Shown here: positions 1 to 9,823 of the stretch, piece after piece | How positions within the stretch are numbered: the stretch's first letter is position 1 | Layout of the letters: each line of letters begins with the position of its first letter | Origin: Allosaccharopolyspora coralli | GTDB lineage: Bacteria; Actinomycetota; Actinomycetes; Mycobacteriales; Pseudonocardiaceae | Length of the DNA stretch: 64,000 bases | Assembly: GCF_009664835.1 (NCBI RefSeq) | Contig: NZ_CP045929.1 | Coordinates: forward strand, 496,001 to 560,000 | Reading direction: 5' to 3' | Notes under the pieces: model-generated | Database searches by the model: none | Told to the model about the DNA's origin: nothing | What the model saw: the letters and a program-made list of their open reading frames with translations, nothing else | Program-made: the position numbers and the translations under genes

Positions 1-2837
1 CCGGTTTCGACGAGACCGCGAACAAGTTCGTGCAGGCCGCGGCGAACCTCGACCGGTTGCCGAGCCTGCGCGAGGTCGCCGACGGCAGCGCCTACCCGCC
101 CGACGCCGCACTCCGTGCCTACACCGACTCCGTCGAGAGCCTGCTCAACCTGGGCGAACAGGGCATCACGACGTTCAACAACCCCGACCTGGTCCGGATC
201 TACCTCGCCACCAACGCGCTCTCCCGCGTCAAGGAACAGGAGTCGATCAAGCGCGCCAGGCTCACCCAGGCGCTGCACGAAGACGGTTTCGAAGCCGCCG
301 AACTGCGCGACTACCTCGCCGCCGACGCCCAACGCGACGCCTCGCTGACCGAGTTCCGCAAGTGGGCCACGCCCGAGCAGGTCCAGGCCTACGACGACAC
401 CGTCACCGGTCTGCAGGTGGACCAGGCGAACAACATCGAAGAGCGCGCGATCGTCCGTTCGCAGAACGGCGAGTCGATGGGCGAACTCACCCCGGCGTCG
501 TGGCTGCAGGCCCAGGGCGAGAAGATCGAGCGCAGCTCCACCGTCGGCCAGCAGTTGCGGGGCGCGTTGCGCACGGAGGTCGACGACTACGCCGCAGCCG
601 CGAACACCCGGATGTGGGTCGAGGCGTCGCTCATCGTCGCCACGCTCGCGCTCGCCGGGTTCATCGCGTTGCTGGTCGCCCGGTCGCTGCTCCTGCCGCT
701 GCGGACCCTGCGCCGCAGCGCGCTCAACGTCGCGCAGTACCGGCTGCCCGAAGCGGTTCAGGCGATCCTCAACGACGGCGCCTCCGACGCCTCGGGCCGC
801 AAGATCGACCCCGTCCCGGTGCACACCAGGGAAGAGATCGGGCAGGTCGCGCGGTCGTTCGACCAGGTCCACGAGCAGGCGCTCAACCTCGCCGCCGAGC
901 AGGCGTTGCTGCGCACGAACGTCAACGAGCTGTTCGTCAACCTCGCCCGCCGCTCTCAGACGCTGGTGCAGCGGCAGCTCGGGCTCATCGACACGCTGGA
1001 ACAGGACGAGCAGGACCCCGACCAGCTCAGCCAGCTCTTCGAGCTCGACCACCTCGCGACGCGCATGCGGCGAAACAACGAGAACCTGCTCATCCTCGGC
1101 GGCACCGACCTCACGCGGCGAATGATGAAGCCGGTCCCGCTCTCCGAGGTGCTCGGTGCGGCGGTCTCCGAGGTCGAGCAGTACGCCCGTGTCGCCATCG
1201 CCGAGACGCCGGAACTGGCCGTGCAGGGCCGCGCCGTCAACGACATCGTGCACCTCATCGCCGAGCTGCTGGAGAACGCCACCGTGTTCTCCAACCCGGA
1301 CACCGAGGTCGGCATCCGCACCGCCTACCGCAGGGCGGAGCTGGTCCTGGAGATCCGCGACCGGGGTGTCGGCATCGACGCCGGTGAGCTCGACGAGATC
1401 AACTATCGGCTCGGCAGGCCACCCGAGGTCGACGTCGCGGTCTCGCGGCGCATGGGTCTCTACGTCGTCTCGGTGCTGGCTCGCAGGCACAACATCGCGG
1501 TCTCGCTGGAGAACAACGCCGACCTCGAGGGCGGGGTCACCGCCACCGTGCGGATCATGGGCGAGTACGTCTCGCAGCTCACCCCGGACGGCCCGGTGCC
1601 GATGCAGGACGCCCGCGGCGGTGGCGACGAGCGCGACCCGCTGACCGAAACCGGATCGCACACCGGTCTCGCCGCCGCGTTCGGCCACGCGGGCGCCGGT
1701 GACCCCGCGCCGACCCGCGGATCCGACGCGGTCAACGGGTTCGCCCCGCAGCCCGCGTGGCAGGACGCCGGTTTCCCGACGGCCGACGACTGGGATACCG
1801 ACTACTCGGACGAGGGTCGCTGGAGCGAGACCGACGAGCAGTTGCGTCACGAGTACTCGGTGCAGGTCTCCGAGAGCGGCGGATTCGGCGCTACCGACGT
1901 GCCCCGATGGGACAGCGGCGCCGAGGACGAACCGCACGCCGGCGAACCGGAGCCCGACGAAGAGCCCACGTCCACCTCGTTGTCGCCGCTGATCGCCGGA
2001 TTCGGTGGCGCGAACGGATTCGGTGCGGACCACTCGGACGACACCGACGACCGGGCGGACGACGTACACGAAGGACAGTGCGGTACGCCGCCGGGGATCG
2101 AGGACCCGGGCGGGCTGTTCCACAGCCCCTTCGAGGAAGCGAAGACGTCCCAGTTCGAGCCGGTGACCCCGCCCGACGAGGGACTCCCGAACGGCAGCGC
2201 CGTGGACACCGGTGCCGCCGAGACCGAACAGCCTTCCCCGTTCGCGCCGCTGGGGTCGCCGGAGCCCGCCGAGGCCGACGACGCGCCGACGCAACGCCTA
2301 CCGATCTACGAGGCCGTCTTGTCGCAGTGGTTCCGCGAAAGCGATGGCGCCGACGCCGAGCCCGGATTCGGCGAGCTGTCCGAGACCGACGGACCGTTCG
2401 AAGCCGCGGAGACCGCGTCGGAGGCGCCGACCTCGTCCGGCGACGATTCCCGGTCGAGCACCGGGCCTGGGGACACCGTCCTGACGGGCAGGCCACTGCC
2501 CACCGCTCGCGGTGAGGACCCCGGATGGGGTTCCGCCGACGCCGGGTGGGAGGCCGCCGACGCACTGGCCGAACAGACCAGGAAGGCCGAGGAGAGCACC
2601 ACCACGGCCGGCTTGCCCAAACGGGTACCGAAATCGAACCTGCTGCCCGGTTCCGCCGCGCAGAAACCGCAGCCGAGTACCCCGCGAAAGCCTGCCGCGC
2701 CCCGGTCGCCCGACGCGGTCCGTGGCAGGATGTCGAACTTCCAGCAAGGAATTCGCCGGGGTCGGCACGCCAAGGCCGAACCAGTCTCGACCGAACAGCC
2801 CCGCTCGAATCCGAGCCGTCACGAGGAGCAGGAGTGA
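1..2837 (+). CDS. cvnA: CvnA-type sensor histidine kinase (5' truncated by window edge)
   Basis: The frame is open from base 3, so the true start lies upstream and 944 codons are visible. The extracellular part resembles a nitrate/nitrite-sensing (NIT-like) helical domain. A membrane segment (WVEASLIVATLALAGFIALL, about visible residue 204) is followed by a HAMP-like linker. The ATPase domain has an N-box (HLIAELLENATVF) and a G-box (DRGVGIDAGEL). The last 400 or so residues are acidic, Pro/Ser-rich and probably disordered. Kinases of this type head conservon operons in actinomycetes and act with a roadblock protein, a DUF742 protein and a small GTPase, which is the order found here. The stop overlaps the next GTG as GTGA, so translation is probably coupled. 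The signal it senses cannot be read from sequence. Confidence 0.9.
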   Translation, partial: GFDETANKFVQAAANLDRLPSLREVADGSAYPPDAALRAYTDSVESLLNLGEQGITTFNNPDLVRIYLATNALSRVKEQESIKRARLTQALHEDGFEAAELRDYLAADAQRDASLTEFRKWATPEQVQAYDDTVTGLQVDQANNIEERAIVRSQNGESMGELTPASWLQAQGEKIERSSTVGQQLRGALRTEVDDYAAAANTRMWVEASLIVATLALAGFIALLVARSLLLPLRTLRRSALNVAQYRLPEAVQAILNDGASDASGRKIDPVPVHTREEIGQVARSFDQVHEQALNLAAEQALLRTNVNELFVNLARRSQTLVQRQLGLIDTLEQDEQDPDQLSQLFELDHLATRMRRNNENLLILGGTDLTRRMMKPVPLSEVLGAAVSEVEQYARVAIAETPELAVQGRAVNDIVHLIAELLENATVFSNPDTEVGIRTAYRRAELVLEIRDRGVGIDAGELDEINYRLGRPPEVDVAVSRRMGLYVVSVLARRHNIAVSLENNADLEGGVTATVRIMGEYVSQLTPDGPVPMQDARGGGDERDPLTETGSHTGLAAAFGHAGAGDPAPTRGSDAVNGFAPQPAWQDAGFPTADDWDTDYSDEGRWSETDEQLRHEYSVQVSESGGFGATDVPRWDSGAEDEPHAGEPEPDEEPTSTSLSPLIAGFGGANGFGADHSDDTDDRADDVHEGQCGTPPGIEDPGGLFHSPFEEAKTSQFEPVTPPDEGLPNGSAVDTGAAETEQPSPFAPLGSPEPAEADDAPTQRLPIYEAVLSQWFRESDGADAEPGFGELSETDGPFEAAETASEAPTSSGDDSRSSTGPGDTVLTGRPLPTARGEDPGWGSADAGWEAADALAEQTRKAEESTTTAGLPKRVPKSNLLPGSAAQKPQPSTPRKPAAPRSPDAVRGRMSNFQQGIRRGRHAKAEPVSTEQPRSNPSRHEEQE

Positions 2838-3267
2838 CCGGGTCCGTCCAGCATCCCATGAGCAGCAACAGCAACAGCTTCAGTTGGCTGATCACCGACT
2901 TCGTGCGCCGGGTTCCCGGTGTCGCGCACTCGGTGGTGGTCTCCGCCGACGGTCTGCTGCTCGCAGGCTCCCAGGGCCTGCCCCGGGACCGCGCCGAGCA
3001 GTTGTCGGCGGTCGCTTCCGGGCTCGTCAGCCTCACCCAGGGCGCCGCCCGCTGTTTCGAGGCCGGCGACGTCACCCAGACGGTGGTGGAGATGGAGCAG
3101 GGCTACCTGTTCCTCACGTCCATCAGCGACGGCTCGTGCCTGGCGGTCCTCGCCGCGCCCAACGCCGACATCGGGCTGGTCGCCTACGAGATGACCTTGC
3201 TCGTCGAGCGCGTCGGCCGCCAGCTCACCCGGAGCTGCGTGCGCAGCTGCAGGGAATGGGCCGATGA
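2834..3267 (+). CDS. cvnB: Roadblock/LC7 protein CvnB, with apparent 1-base frameshift near the 3' end
   Basis: GTG at 2834 overlaps the kinase stop; ATG 2858 is an alternative start. The product shows the roadblock fold (WLITDFVRRVPGVAHSVVVS, then QGYLFLTSISDGSCLAVLAA) found in CvnB partners of the CvnD GTPase. The usual family ending, QLTPELRAQLQG, is split: the first part lies in the start frame and PELRAQLQGMGR lies one frame over, ending at TGA 3265-3267. The break is at CTCACCCGGAG near 3228-3235, where one more C would restore a 144-residue protein of normal family length. As written, the frame runs on into DUF742 to give a 399-residue fusion. This is either a sequencing or assembly error in a C-run or a real mutation. 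Confidence 0.8.
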
Positions 3268-3298
3268 GACGCACTGCCCGATTCGAGGGGAGTTCGCG

Positions 3299-4033
3299 AT
3301 GACCAGCGGGCCCGACCCGAACTGGGACGGAGATCTCTACCGCCTGTACCAGCAGCGCGGCGACGCCGACGCGTGGCAGGACGACTTCGTCGAGGCGGCA
3401 GGGGACCAGGCTCGCGGGCAGGATCCGTGGTCGAACGCCTACGGCGCCGACTACCGGTCCGGGGAATACGGGCGGTCGCTGTTCGGCGGCCCGGGTGCCG
3501 ACCTCATCGGATCCGGCCGCTCGTCGGACCGGGCGTCGGCGGACCGCTCTGCCCGGCGCGGGACCCCGTCCGGCGGGGGTCCGCCGTCGATCTCGCAACC
3601 GTTGCCGCCGGTGTCGCAGTCGATGCCGTCGATCTCGGCCTCGATGCCGACGCTGGGGGCCCAGCAGGCACCGGCGCCGGACGCGTCGAACGACACCGGC
3701 TCGTTGGTGCGGCCCTACGCCAGGACCAGGGGGCGCACCCGAACCGAATATGATCTCGCCATCGAGACGCTGGTCTCCACCAGTGTGCGCGGCCGCGACC
3801 AGTCGAGCCCGGCCACGCCGGAACACCGCTCGATCGTCGGGCTGTGCGAGGAGGCTCGCTCGGTGGCCGAGATCGCGGCCCACCTGCGCCTGCCGCTCGG
3901 CGTGGTGCGGGTGTTGATCGGCGACATGGCCGGTCTCGGTCTGGTCCTGATTCACGAGAGTGGCATGGTCGTCGGGGACCGACCTTCCATGGAGTTCTTG
4001 GAAAGGGTGCTCAGTGGGCTTCGCAGGCTCTGA
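3299..4033 (+). CDS. cvnC: DUF742 protein (CvnC)
   Basis: ATG 3299 is preceded by a good ribosome site (GAGGGGAG, about 3285), which argues for an independent start despite being in frame with the shifted cvnB. The 244-residue product has a long Pro/Ser-rich middle. Its C-terminal half has the family's winged-helix-like region (EHRSIVGLCEEARSVAEIAA, then LPLGVVRVLIGDMAGLGLV). DUF742 proteins are the third member of conservon operons and are thought to sit at the membrane with the kinase, roadblock and GTPase proteins. The next gene begins inside its 3' end at 4014. Confidence 0.88.
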   Translation: MTSGPDPNWDGDLYRLYQQRGDADAWQDDFVEAAGDQARGQDPWSNAYGADYRSGEYGRSLFGGPGADLIGSGRSSDRASADRSARRGTPSGGGPPSISQPLPPVSQSMPSISASMPTLGAQQAPAPDASNDTGSLVRPYARTRGRTRTEYDLAIETLVSTSVRGRDQSSPATPEHRSIVGLCEEARSVAEIAAHLRLPLGVVRVLIGDMAGLGLVLIHESGMVVGDRPSMEFLERVLSGLRRL

Positions 4034-4619
4034 CCCCCGGTCGGCGGGGAACAACGGCGGCGGGAAGACCTCGACGAAGATCGTCGTCGCCGGCGGTTTC
4101 GGCGTGGGCAAGACGACGTTCGTCGGCTCGGTCTCCGAGATCGTGCCGCTGACGACGGAAGCGGTCATGACGGAGGCGAGCGTCGGGGTCGACGACCTCA
4201 GCGCCACCCCCGGCAAGTCGACGACGACGGTCGCGATGGACTTCGGTCGGGTGTCCCTGGACTCCGACCTGATCCTGTACCTGTTCGGCACACCGGGCCA
4301 GCATCGGTTCTGGTTCATGTGGGACGACCTGGTGCGCGGCGCGATCGGTGCGGTCGTGTTGGTCGACACGCGTCGGCTCGCGGACGCGTTCGCCTCCATC
4401 GACTTCTTCGACGACCGCGGCCTGCCGTACGTGGTCGCGGTGAACTGCTTCGACGGGGTGATGCATCACCGGATGGAGGACGTCCGGGAGGCGTTGACCA
4501 TCGACGAGTCGGTCCCGATGGTCACCGTCGACGCCCGCAACCGGGAGTCGACGAAGCAGACGCTGATCACGCTCGTGCAGCACGCCATGCGCCAGCGCAT
4601 GGCCGCCACCCAACGCTGA
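4014..4619 (+). CDS. cvnD: CvnD small GTPase-like ATP/GTP-binding protein
   Basis: GTG 4014 overlaps the end of cvnC by 20 bp. The 201-residue protein has a P-loop (GGFGVGKTT), a switch region (DFGRVSLDSDLILYLFGTPG) and a late base-recognition segment (VVAVNCFDG) in place of canonical NKxD, as is usual for this actinobacterial Ras-like family. CvnD is regarded as the output GTPase of the conservon, with CvnB as its likely regulator. It is the last gene of the operon and is followed by family A palindrome DNA and a convergent gene. Confidence 0.9.
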   Translation: MGFAGSDPRSAGNNGGGKTSTKIVVAGGFGVGKTTFVGSVSEIVPLTTEAVMTEASVGVDDLSATPGKSTTTVAMDFGRVSLDSDLILYLFGTPGQHRFWFMWDDLVRGAIGAVVLVDTRRLADAFASIDFFDDRGLPYVVAVNCFDGVMHHRMEDVREALTIDESVPMVTVDARNRESTKQTLITLVQHAMRQRMAATQR

Positions 4620-4687
4620 CGCTCACCTGTTCGAGGGCACGCACGCGGGTGATCTGCGTGGTGGTCCCGCGCCCTCTCAAAGTCGAG

Positions 4688-4734
4688 GCGAACGGCACTT
4701 TCGCCTCGTCTCACGGGGCGAAAGTGCCGTTCGC
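4688..4734. repeat. Family A palindrome, probable bidirectional terminator
   Basis: Arm GCGAACGGCACTTTCGCC at 4688-4705 is exactly reverse-complemented at 4717-4734, with an 11-base loop. It lies between two convergent 3' ends (cvnD and the helicase-associated gene). There is no U-run. The position suggests transcription termination for both genes. Confidence 0.85.
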
Positions 4735-4747
4735 TCCATGGATCGGG

Positions 4748-7003
4748 TCATTCGTCGACGACGGCGACCGAGGTGATGCGGTGCAGCGGAAAGTTTCCCA
4801 GCTCGCCGCTGCCCTGGTCGTAGCCCTGCAGGATGCCGCCCCCGACGGTCACCGGTGCGACGACGCGTTGCGTCGCTCCGCCGTGCGCGTCGACGAACCC
4901 GAGCCAGACGGAGCGCTCGTGCGTGGCGGCGTCCCGGAGGAGTTCGAGAGTGGCGCTCGCGCTCGGACGCCCGCGTTCCGGAGTCACCGCGCTGCCACGC
5001 CGGGCGGTGCTCGCGCGATCGCCGGCGCGGACCTGACGGACGAGTTCGGCGAGTTTGTCCTCGCTCGGAGTCGGCAGGGCCGCAGGGGCGGGCTCGCGGC
5101 CCATCGCCCGCACCCGTGGTCCCTTGGCGGTGAGGTCGAGAACCTGGCCGTCCGGGCCTTCGGCGACCGGGGCGAACCCGGCCGACCGCATGGTGTCGAC
5201 CACCTCGCTGAGCGGCAGCGGACTCACCAGCACAGTCGGCGCGATCTTGCGCAACTCGAGGTCGGCGAGCGCGGCGGAGGCGAGGACTTCCGCGAGCAGA
5301 ACCTCGTCGTCGCAGCGCAGAAAGGCTGATGCGGTCCCGGCGCGCAGCCGCCCGTGGCGCCGCGAGACGTCGTCGATCAGGTAGGTCAACGCCTGCGGCA
5401 CCGGCGTCCGGGACCGCTCGCGGAAGAACGCGTGCAGGTCGTCGGCGCTGCGCCCGGCGTCGTACGCGCGGCGCACGCTCGACTCGCTCACCCGGAAGAC
5501 CGTGGCGCTGCCTGCAGACTCCACGTCGGCGATCTGGTGCATCTCGGCGGCGAGGTCGGGCTCCAGCCGCCCCGGTGCCACGACCGTCAGGTCGGCCTGA
5601 ACGAGAACATGGTCGAGCGGTTCGGGCAGCGACTCGCCGAGCAGTTTCGCGGCCTCCGACGAGCCGTCGAGCAGTGCTCTGCCCGCCGTGGGAAGCGCGC
5701 CGAGAGCGACGACACCGATCGCGGTCGCCTCGGCGACGGACCACCGGACCAGATCGTCGCGGAGTCGACCACCGCGACGCGGCGCCCGCCACGCCAGAAC
5801 GGCCGCCACGTCGGCGGCGTCCCGGATTCCGTGCCCCGAGGGGAGTTCGTCGAGCAGCGTGAGCACGCGGCGCCGGTCTCGCGGCGCGTTCGGCCGGCGA
5901 AGCTGTTCGGACAACGGCCCGAGCGGTTTGTCCTTCTCGTCCCGGGCGCCGATGAGTCCGGGCAGGCGCGGCAAATCCAGCCAGGTCTTCGCCACCACCG
6001 CCCACTGCTGTTCCGGCATGGACGAGCGCCACGTGTCGGACTGTGTCGTGGGCACCCACTGTGGCGCCTCGTCGTCGGTGCGTGCGAGCAGTCCGGCTGC
6101 CACGGCCAGCTCGACCAGCAGGGCGAGCCGGTCCTCGTCGACGTCGACGTCCTTGGCGGTCCGGCGCAGCTCCCGCACGCCGACGCCGCCCGAGCGCAGG
6201 ACGTCCGGTGGGTCGTCGCCCCACGCGTCGAGCAGCGATTCCATGTGCCGCAACAGTTCCAGCACGGCGCCCGCCGAGGTCGAGTCCACTGTGTGCTGTT
6301 CGCGTTCGACGAGGTCGAGGATCGGTTCCTCCGGCTGCACCGTCCCCATCGGACAGTCGCCGCGGACGGCGAACGCCATCTCGCGAGGCAGCTCCACGGT
6401 CTGCTTGTCGCGACGCAGCAGCAGACTCCGCGCCAGCAGTCGTTCCGCGGGCGAGTCCGAGTCCGCGCGCGGTCGCTCGAGTGCGGCGTCCCTGGTCCGT
6501 CCGAGTGGTGAGCCGTCGGCGAGCTTGTCGACCAGTGCGCGTTCACCGTCGTCGAGGGCGGCGACGGCTTCCTCGGCCTCGGCTCGTGCGAGCGACGACG
6601 GACGCCCCAGCCCGCCAGGCGTCGACGGCACCGCCTCGCGCAGCGTCGTCGGGACCGCCAGTCCGTCGTCGTCGCCCCACACCAGGGCATGAGCGCGCAG
6701 CAGTTGCACGGTGCGGCGCACCCGTTGCGGGGTGACCTCGGAGCCGAGCAGCTCGGCGAGCGCCTCGAGCGACGTCGGCTCCTGGTCGGCATCGAGCACG
6801 ACCAGCGCCTCCAGCGTCGACAGCGCGAACGCGTCCAGCTCCTCACAGGCGCGTGCCACCGACGAGCGCACGCCCGCGCGCGTCGCCAGCACCGACGAGT
6901 CCGCCGGTGGCGGCGCGGCGAGGTCGGGCCGCGCGCGGAGCAACTCGACGAGTTCCTCGTCGCCGCGGTCCCTCAGCCATTCGGTCAAGGACGCATTGGG
7001 CAT
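4748..7003 (-). CDS. Helicase-associated (XPB/Ssl2-like) domain protein
   Basis: A 751-residue protein starting at ATG 7003 (MPNASLTEWLRDRGDEELVE), with GGTGAGG directly upstream. Its length and opening match the Rv0862c family of helicase-associated XPB/Ssl2-like proteins, which sits beside an XPB-type helicase gene in mycobacteria. No Walker A or DEAD/DEAH motif is visible, so it is not itself a helicase; a partner role in DNA repair or remodelling is inference. The C-terminal part (SVWLGFVDAHGGATQRVVAP) resembles a WYL-type beta domain. It is transcribed divergently from the small gene at 7111, and its 3' end faces cvnD across a family A palindrome. Confidence 0.82.
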   Translation of the reverse strand: MPNASLTEWLRDRGDEELVELLRARPDLAAPPPADSSVLATRAGVRSSVARACEELDAFALSTLEALVVLDADQEPTSLEALAELLGSEVTPQRVRRTVQLLRAHALVWGDDDGLAVPTTLREAVPSTPGGLGRPSSLARAEAEEAVAALDDGERALVDKLADGSPLGRTRDAALERPRADSDSPAERLLARSLLLRRDKQTVELPREMAFAVRGDCPMGTVQPEEPILDLVEREQHTVDSTSAGAVLELLRHMESLLDAWGDDPPDVLRSGGVGVRELRRTAKDVDVDEDRLALLVELAVAAGLLARTDDEAPQWVPTTQSDTWRSSMPEQQWAVVAKTWLDLPRLPGLIGARDEKDKPLGPLSEQLRRPNAPRDRRRVLTLLDELPSGHGIRDAADVAAVLAWRAPRRGGRLRDDLVRWSVAEATAIGVVALGALPTAGRALLDGSSEAAKLLGESLPEPLDHVLVQADLTVVAPGRLEPDLAAEMHQIADVESAGSATVFRVSESSVRRAYDAGRSADDLHAFFRERSRTPVPQALTYLIDDVSRRHGRLRAGTASAFLRCDDEVLLAEVLASAALADLELRKIAPTVLVSPLPLSEVVDTMRSAGFAPVAEGPDGQVLDLTAKGPRVRAMGREPAPAALPTPSEDKLAELVRQVRAGDRASTARRGSAVTPERGRPSASATLELLRDAATHERSVWLGFVDAHGGATQRVVAPVTVGGGILQGYDQGSGELGNFPLHRITSVAVVDE

Positions 7004-7110
7004 CCTCACCAAGATAACGACCCGGCTCCACCGCGCCCGCTCCATGGGGCAAACTGGAACGCGCACCACACCCCGGACCCGCAGTGGTGTGACGAGTACA
7101 GGAGGACCAC

Positions 7111-7305
7111 GTGGCCAGCGGCAAGAAGGTGAACGAAGAGCGCGTCGACCCGGCATGGCCGCAGGTGCAGGACGGCGAGCACGCCGTCAGTGAGTTTCTC
7201 GCCGACAAGCAGGGTGCGCTGTCCCCGTTCGGCGACACGAGCTTCCCGCTCACCGAGGAGACACTCGGCTACCGGCACCCGGTCACCCGCGTCAACTGGA
7301 GCTGA
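7111..7305 (+). CDS. Small conserved hypothetical protein (64 aa)
   Basis: GTG 7111 follows an excellent ribosome site (ACAGGAGGACCAC). The product (MASGKKVNEERVDPAWPQVQ...) is soluble, charged and lacks membrane segments. It occupies the same place, beside the divergent helicase-associated gene and before the moa genes, as the short conserved Rv0863 in M. tuberculosis, although it is shorter than that protein. No function can be assigned. Confidence 0.7.
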   Translation: MASGKKVNEERVDPAWPQVQDGEHAVSEFLADKQGALSPFGDTSFPLTEETLGYRHPVTRVNWS

Positions 7306-7419
7306 TCGCCGCCCCGAGTGGCGGGAAACACACGTGACCGGTGAGTAACCCACCCGGGGGTCACGGCTGGTGGGGACGGTTCTAATCTCGACGTCGACGT
7401 CGACGTGAGAGGTTGTGCC

Positions 7420-8811
7420 ATGCCTGTTCCCGGCCCCGGTTACTCGATCACCGTGCGCGTCGAGGCGCCGCCGTCGGCGAGCGCGGCGGGAGACCTCGCG
7501 GGCGCGATCGGCCGGGCGGGCGGTGTCATCACGGCGTTCGACGTCGTCGAGTCCCACGCGGACCGCATCGTCGTCGACATCACCTGCAACGCGCTCTCGT
7601 CCGATCACGCCCAGGAAGTCCAGGACGTTCTGGAGTCCCTGCCCGGTGTCCGGGTTCGCAAGGTCTCCGACCGGACCTTCCTCGTGCACCTCGGTGGCAA
7701 GATCGAGGTCGCCTCCAAGGTCGCGCTCGCCAACCGCGACGACCTCTCCCGCGCCTACACGCCCGGTGTCGCCCGGGTGTGCACGGCGATCGCGGAGAAC
7801 CCGGAGGACGCGCGCCGGCTGACCGTCAAGCGGAACTCCGTGGCCGTGGTCACCGACGGCTCCGCCGTGCTGGGGCTCGGCAACATCGGGCCCGCCGCGA
7901 GCCTGCCGGTGATGGAAGGCAAGGCCGCCCTGTTCAAGAAGTTCGCGGGCGTCAACGCCTGGCCGGTGTGCCTGGACACCCAGGACACCGAGGAGATCAT
8001 CCGCACCGTCGAGCTCATGGCGCCCGTCTACGGCGGCATCAACCTCGAGGACATCGCCGCCCCTCGCTGTTTCGAGATCGAGGCGCGGCTGCGCGAGAAG
8101 CTGGACATCCCGGTCTTTCACGACGACCAGCACGGCACGGCCATCGTCGTGCTCGCCGCGCTCCGCAACGCCCTACGCGTCGTCGACAAGGACCTCTCCG
8201 AGTGCCGCGTCGTCGTGTGCGGGGTCGGCGCGGCAGGCTCGGCGATCATCCGGCTGCTGCAGCACAAGCACCCGGGCGACATCGTGGCCGTGGACGTCGA
8301 CGGCATCGTGCACCGGGAGCGCGGCGACGCCGACGCCAACCTGCGCTCGATCGCCGAGACCACCAACTCGGACAACCGGACCGGGTCGTTGTCCGACGCG
8401 GTCAAGGGGGCCGACGTGTTCATCGGCGTGTCGGCGCCGAACCTGCTCAGCGCCGAGGACGCCGCGGCCATGAACCCCGGCGGCATCGTCTTCGCGCTGG
8501 CCAACCCGGATCCGGAGATCGACCCGCTCGAAGCGCAGAAGCACGCGAAGGTCGTCGCCACCGGCCGCAGCGACTACCCGAACCAGATCAACAACGTTCT
8601 CGCGTTCCCCGGTGTCTTCCGTGGTCTGCTCGACGCGCACGCGCGCGAGATCACCGACGAGATGATGGTCGCGGCGGCCAACGCCGTCGCCGACGTCGTG
8701 GACGGCGAGCGGGTGAACGCCTCGTTCATCGTGCCGAGCGTGTTCGACTCGACCGTCGCTCCCGCCGTCGCGGAAGCCGTCCGCAAGGCCAGTCCGGCCG
8801 TCGAGGACTGA
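7420..8811 (+). CDS. NAD-dependent malic enzyme with N-terminal ACT domain
   Basis: ATG 7420 is preceded by GAGAGG. This start is preferred to the upstream GTG because the ACT domain begins at once ([12 protein letters not shown]). The 463-residue enzyme would oxidatively decarboxylate malate to pyruvate. Residues of about 10-85 form an ACT domain that probably binds an effector. The catalytic part follows ([43 protein letters not shown]). The NAD-binding fold has [13 protein letters not shown], and the C-terminal motif is [10 protein letters not shown]. Upstream, GACGTC repeats and a possible -10 (TCTAAT, 7381-7386) precede the gene. Confidence 0.92.
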   Translation: MPVPGPGYSITVRVEAPPSASAAGDLAGAIGRAGGVITAFDVVESHADRIVVDITCNALSSDHAQEVQDVLESLPGVRVRKVSDRTFLVHLGGKIEVASKVALANRDDLSRAYTPGVARVCTAIAENPEDARRLTVKRNSVAVVTDGSAVLGLGNIGPAASLPVMEGKAALFKKFAGVNAWPVCLDTQDTEEIIRTVELMAPVYGGINLEDIAAPRCFEIEARLREKLDIPVFHDDQHGTAIVVLAALRNALRVVDKDLSECRVVVCGVGAAGSAIIRLLQHKHPGDIVAVDVDGIVHRERGDADANLRSIAETTNSDNRTGSLSDAVKGADVFIGVSAPNLLSAEDAAAMNPGGIVFALANPDPEIDPLEAQKHAKVVATGRSDYPNQINNVLAFPGVFRGLLDAHAREITDEMMVAAANAVADVVDGERVNASFIVPSVFDSTVAPAVAEAVRKASPAVED

Positions 8812-8819
8812 CCCGAGGG

Positions 8820-8866
8820 GCGAACGGCACTTTCGCCTCGTCTGATGAGGCGAAAGTGCCGTTCGC
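8820..8866. repeat. Family A palindrome, probable bidirectional terminator
   Basis: Twenty-base arms beginning GCGAACGGCACTTTCGCC (8820-8839 and 8847-8866) are separated by a 7-base loop. The element starts 8 bases after the malic enzyme stop and faces the convergent MOSC gene. Confidence 0.85.
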
Positions 8867-8898
8867 TCCGAGTGTCGCGGCCGGTCCGGTCGGCGGAG

Positions 8899-9723
8899 TC
8901 AGAACTCGGAGTCACCCCACTCGGTCACGGTGACCTCGTCGCCGACGGCGAGCTTGCCGGTTCCGAGCACCGCGAACTTCGCGCCGAACGCCAGGCTCTG
9001 CGCGCGAGATCGGCGATAGGTCGCCAGCGTCGACAACGGCTCCGGCCCCCGCTTGCGTCCGGTCTCGGGATCGACCGTCGTGACGACGCATCGGTCGGCG
9101 AGTTTCGCGTACGCGATTTCCGTCTCGCCGATCCGCAGCGTGCGGGCCCGGTCCTCCGCATGCGGCTCCCAGCCGGTGACCACGATGTTCGGCCGGAACC
9201 GGTGCATCGCGACCGGTTCGACCCCGCGCTCGGCGAGGCGTTCGGTGAGCAGCGTGTGTGAGGCGGAGGAGAGCACGTGCACGGCGCAACTGTCGGCGAA
9301 TGCCGAGGTCCCCGTCACGAGCCCGTCCGTGACGCGGTCGTTCTCCGGCGGAATGCGCACCACGCGGCACGAGACGCCGAGCGCGTCGCCGAGCCACTCG
9401 GCGGCGCCGTCACCCTGGTCGATCCCGCGCAGCGCCGTCCCGAGCGAGCGGACCTCGCAGCGGGGCGACTCCACGTCGACGCCGAAGCGAAACGGTTCGA
9501 CGCCCGGGGCGCACAGCGTGAGTTCCGTGCCGTCGGCGCTGATATCCGGGGTGATCAGTGCCAGACGCGGGTGTTTGCGCTGGGTGAGCCCGGTGCCCTG
9601 GTCGTCGACCACGAGGAACGTCCGATCGTGCTCCAGCCCTGCCCTGGTGAGCAGGGCGCGTGGCACTGTGCTCCCCGCGCACCCTTTGACCGGGAAAAAC
9701 GTCAACGCCGCGACCGTGGCCAT
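8899..9723 (-). CDS. MOSC domain protein
   Basis: A 274-residue protein with an N-terminal MOSC beta-barrel domain (VAALTFFPVKGCAGSTVPRA) and a C-terminal MOSC domain (FRPNIVVTGWEPHAEDRART) carrying the conserved Cys in DRCVVTTVDPETG. This architecture is that of YcbX/mARC-like proteins, which bind molybdenum cofactor and reduce N-hydroxylated compounds. The neighbouring moaC and mogA-moaE genes fit that role. The substrate is unknown. Confidence 0.88.
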   Translation of the reverse strand: MATVAALTFFPVKGCAGSTVPRALLTRAGLEHDRTFLVVDDQGTGLTQRKHPRLALITPDISADGTELTLCAPGVEPFRFGVDVESPRCEVRSLGTALRGIDQGDGAAEWLGDALGVSCRVVRIPPENDRVTDGLVTGTSAFADSCAVHVLSSASHTLLTERLAERGVEPVAMHRFRPNIVVTGWEPHAEDRARTLRIGETEIAYAKLADRCVVTTVDPETGRKRGPEPLSTLATYRRSRAQSLAFGAKFAVLGTGKLAVGDEVTVTEWGDSEF

Positions 9724-9823
9724 GCCGCGAATCTAGCAGCGCGGCCACGAAGACCAACCCGCAGAAGCTCGAAACGATCAGCCTCCCGGCCGGTGCGCGG
9801 TCGGGTTCCTCTACGCTCGACGC

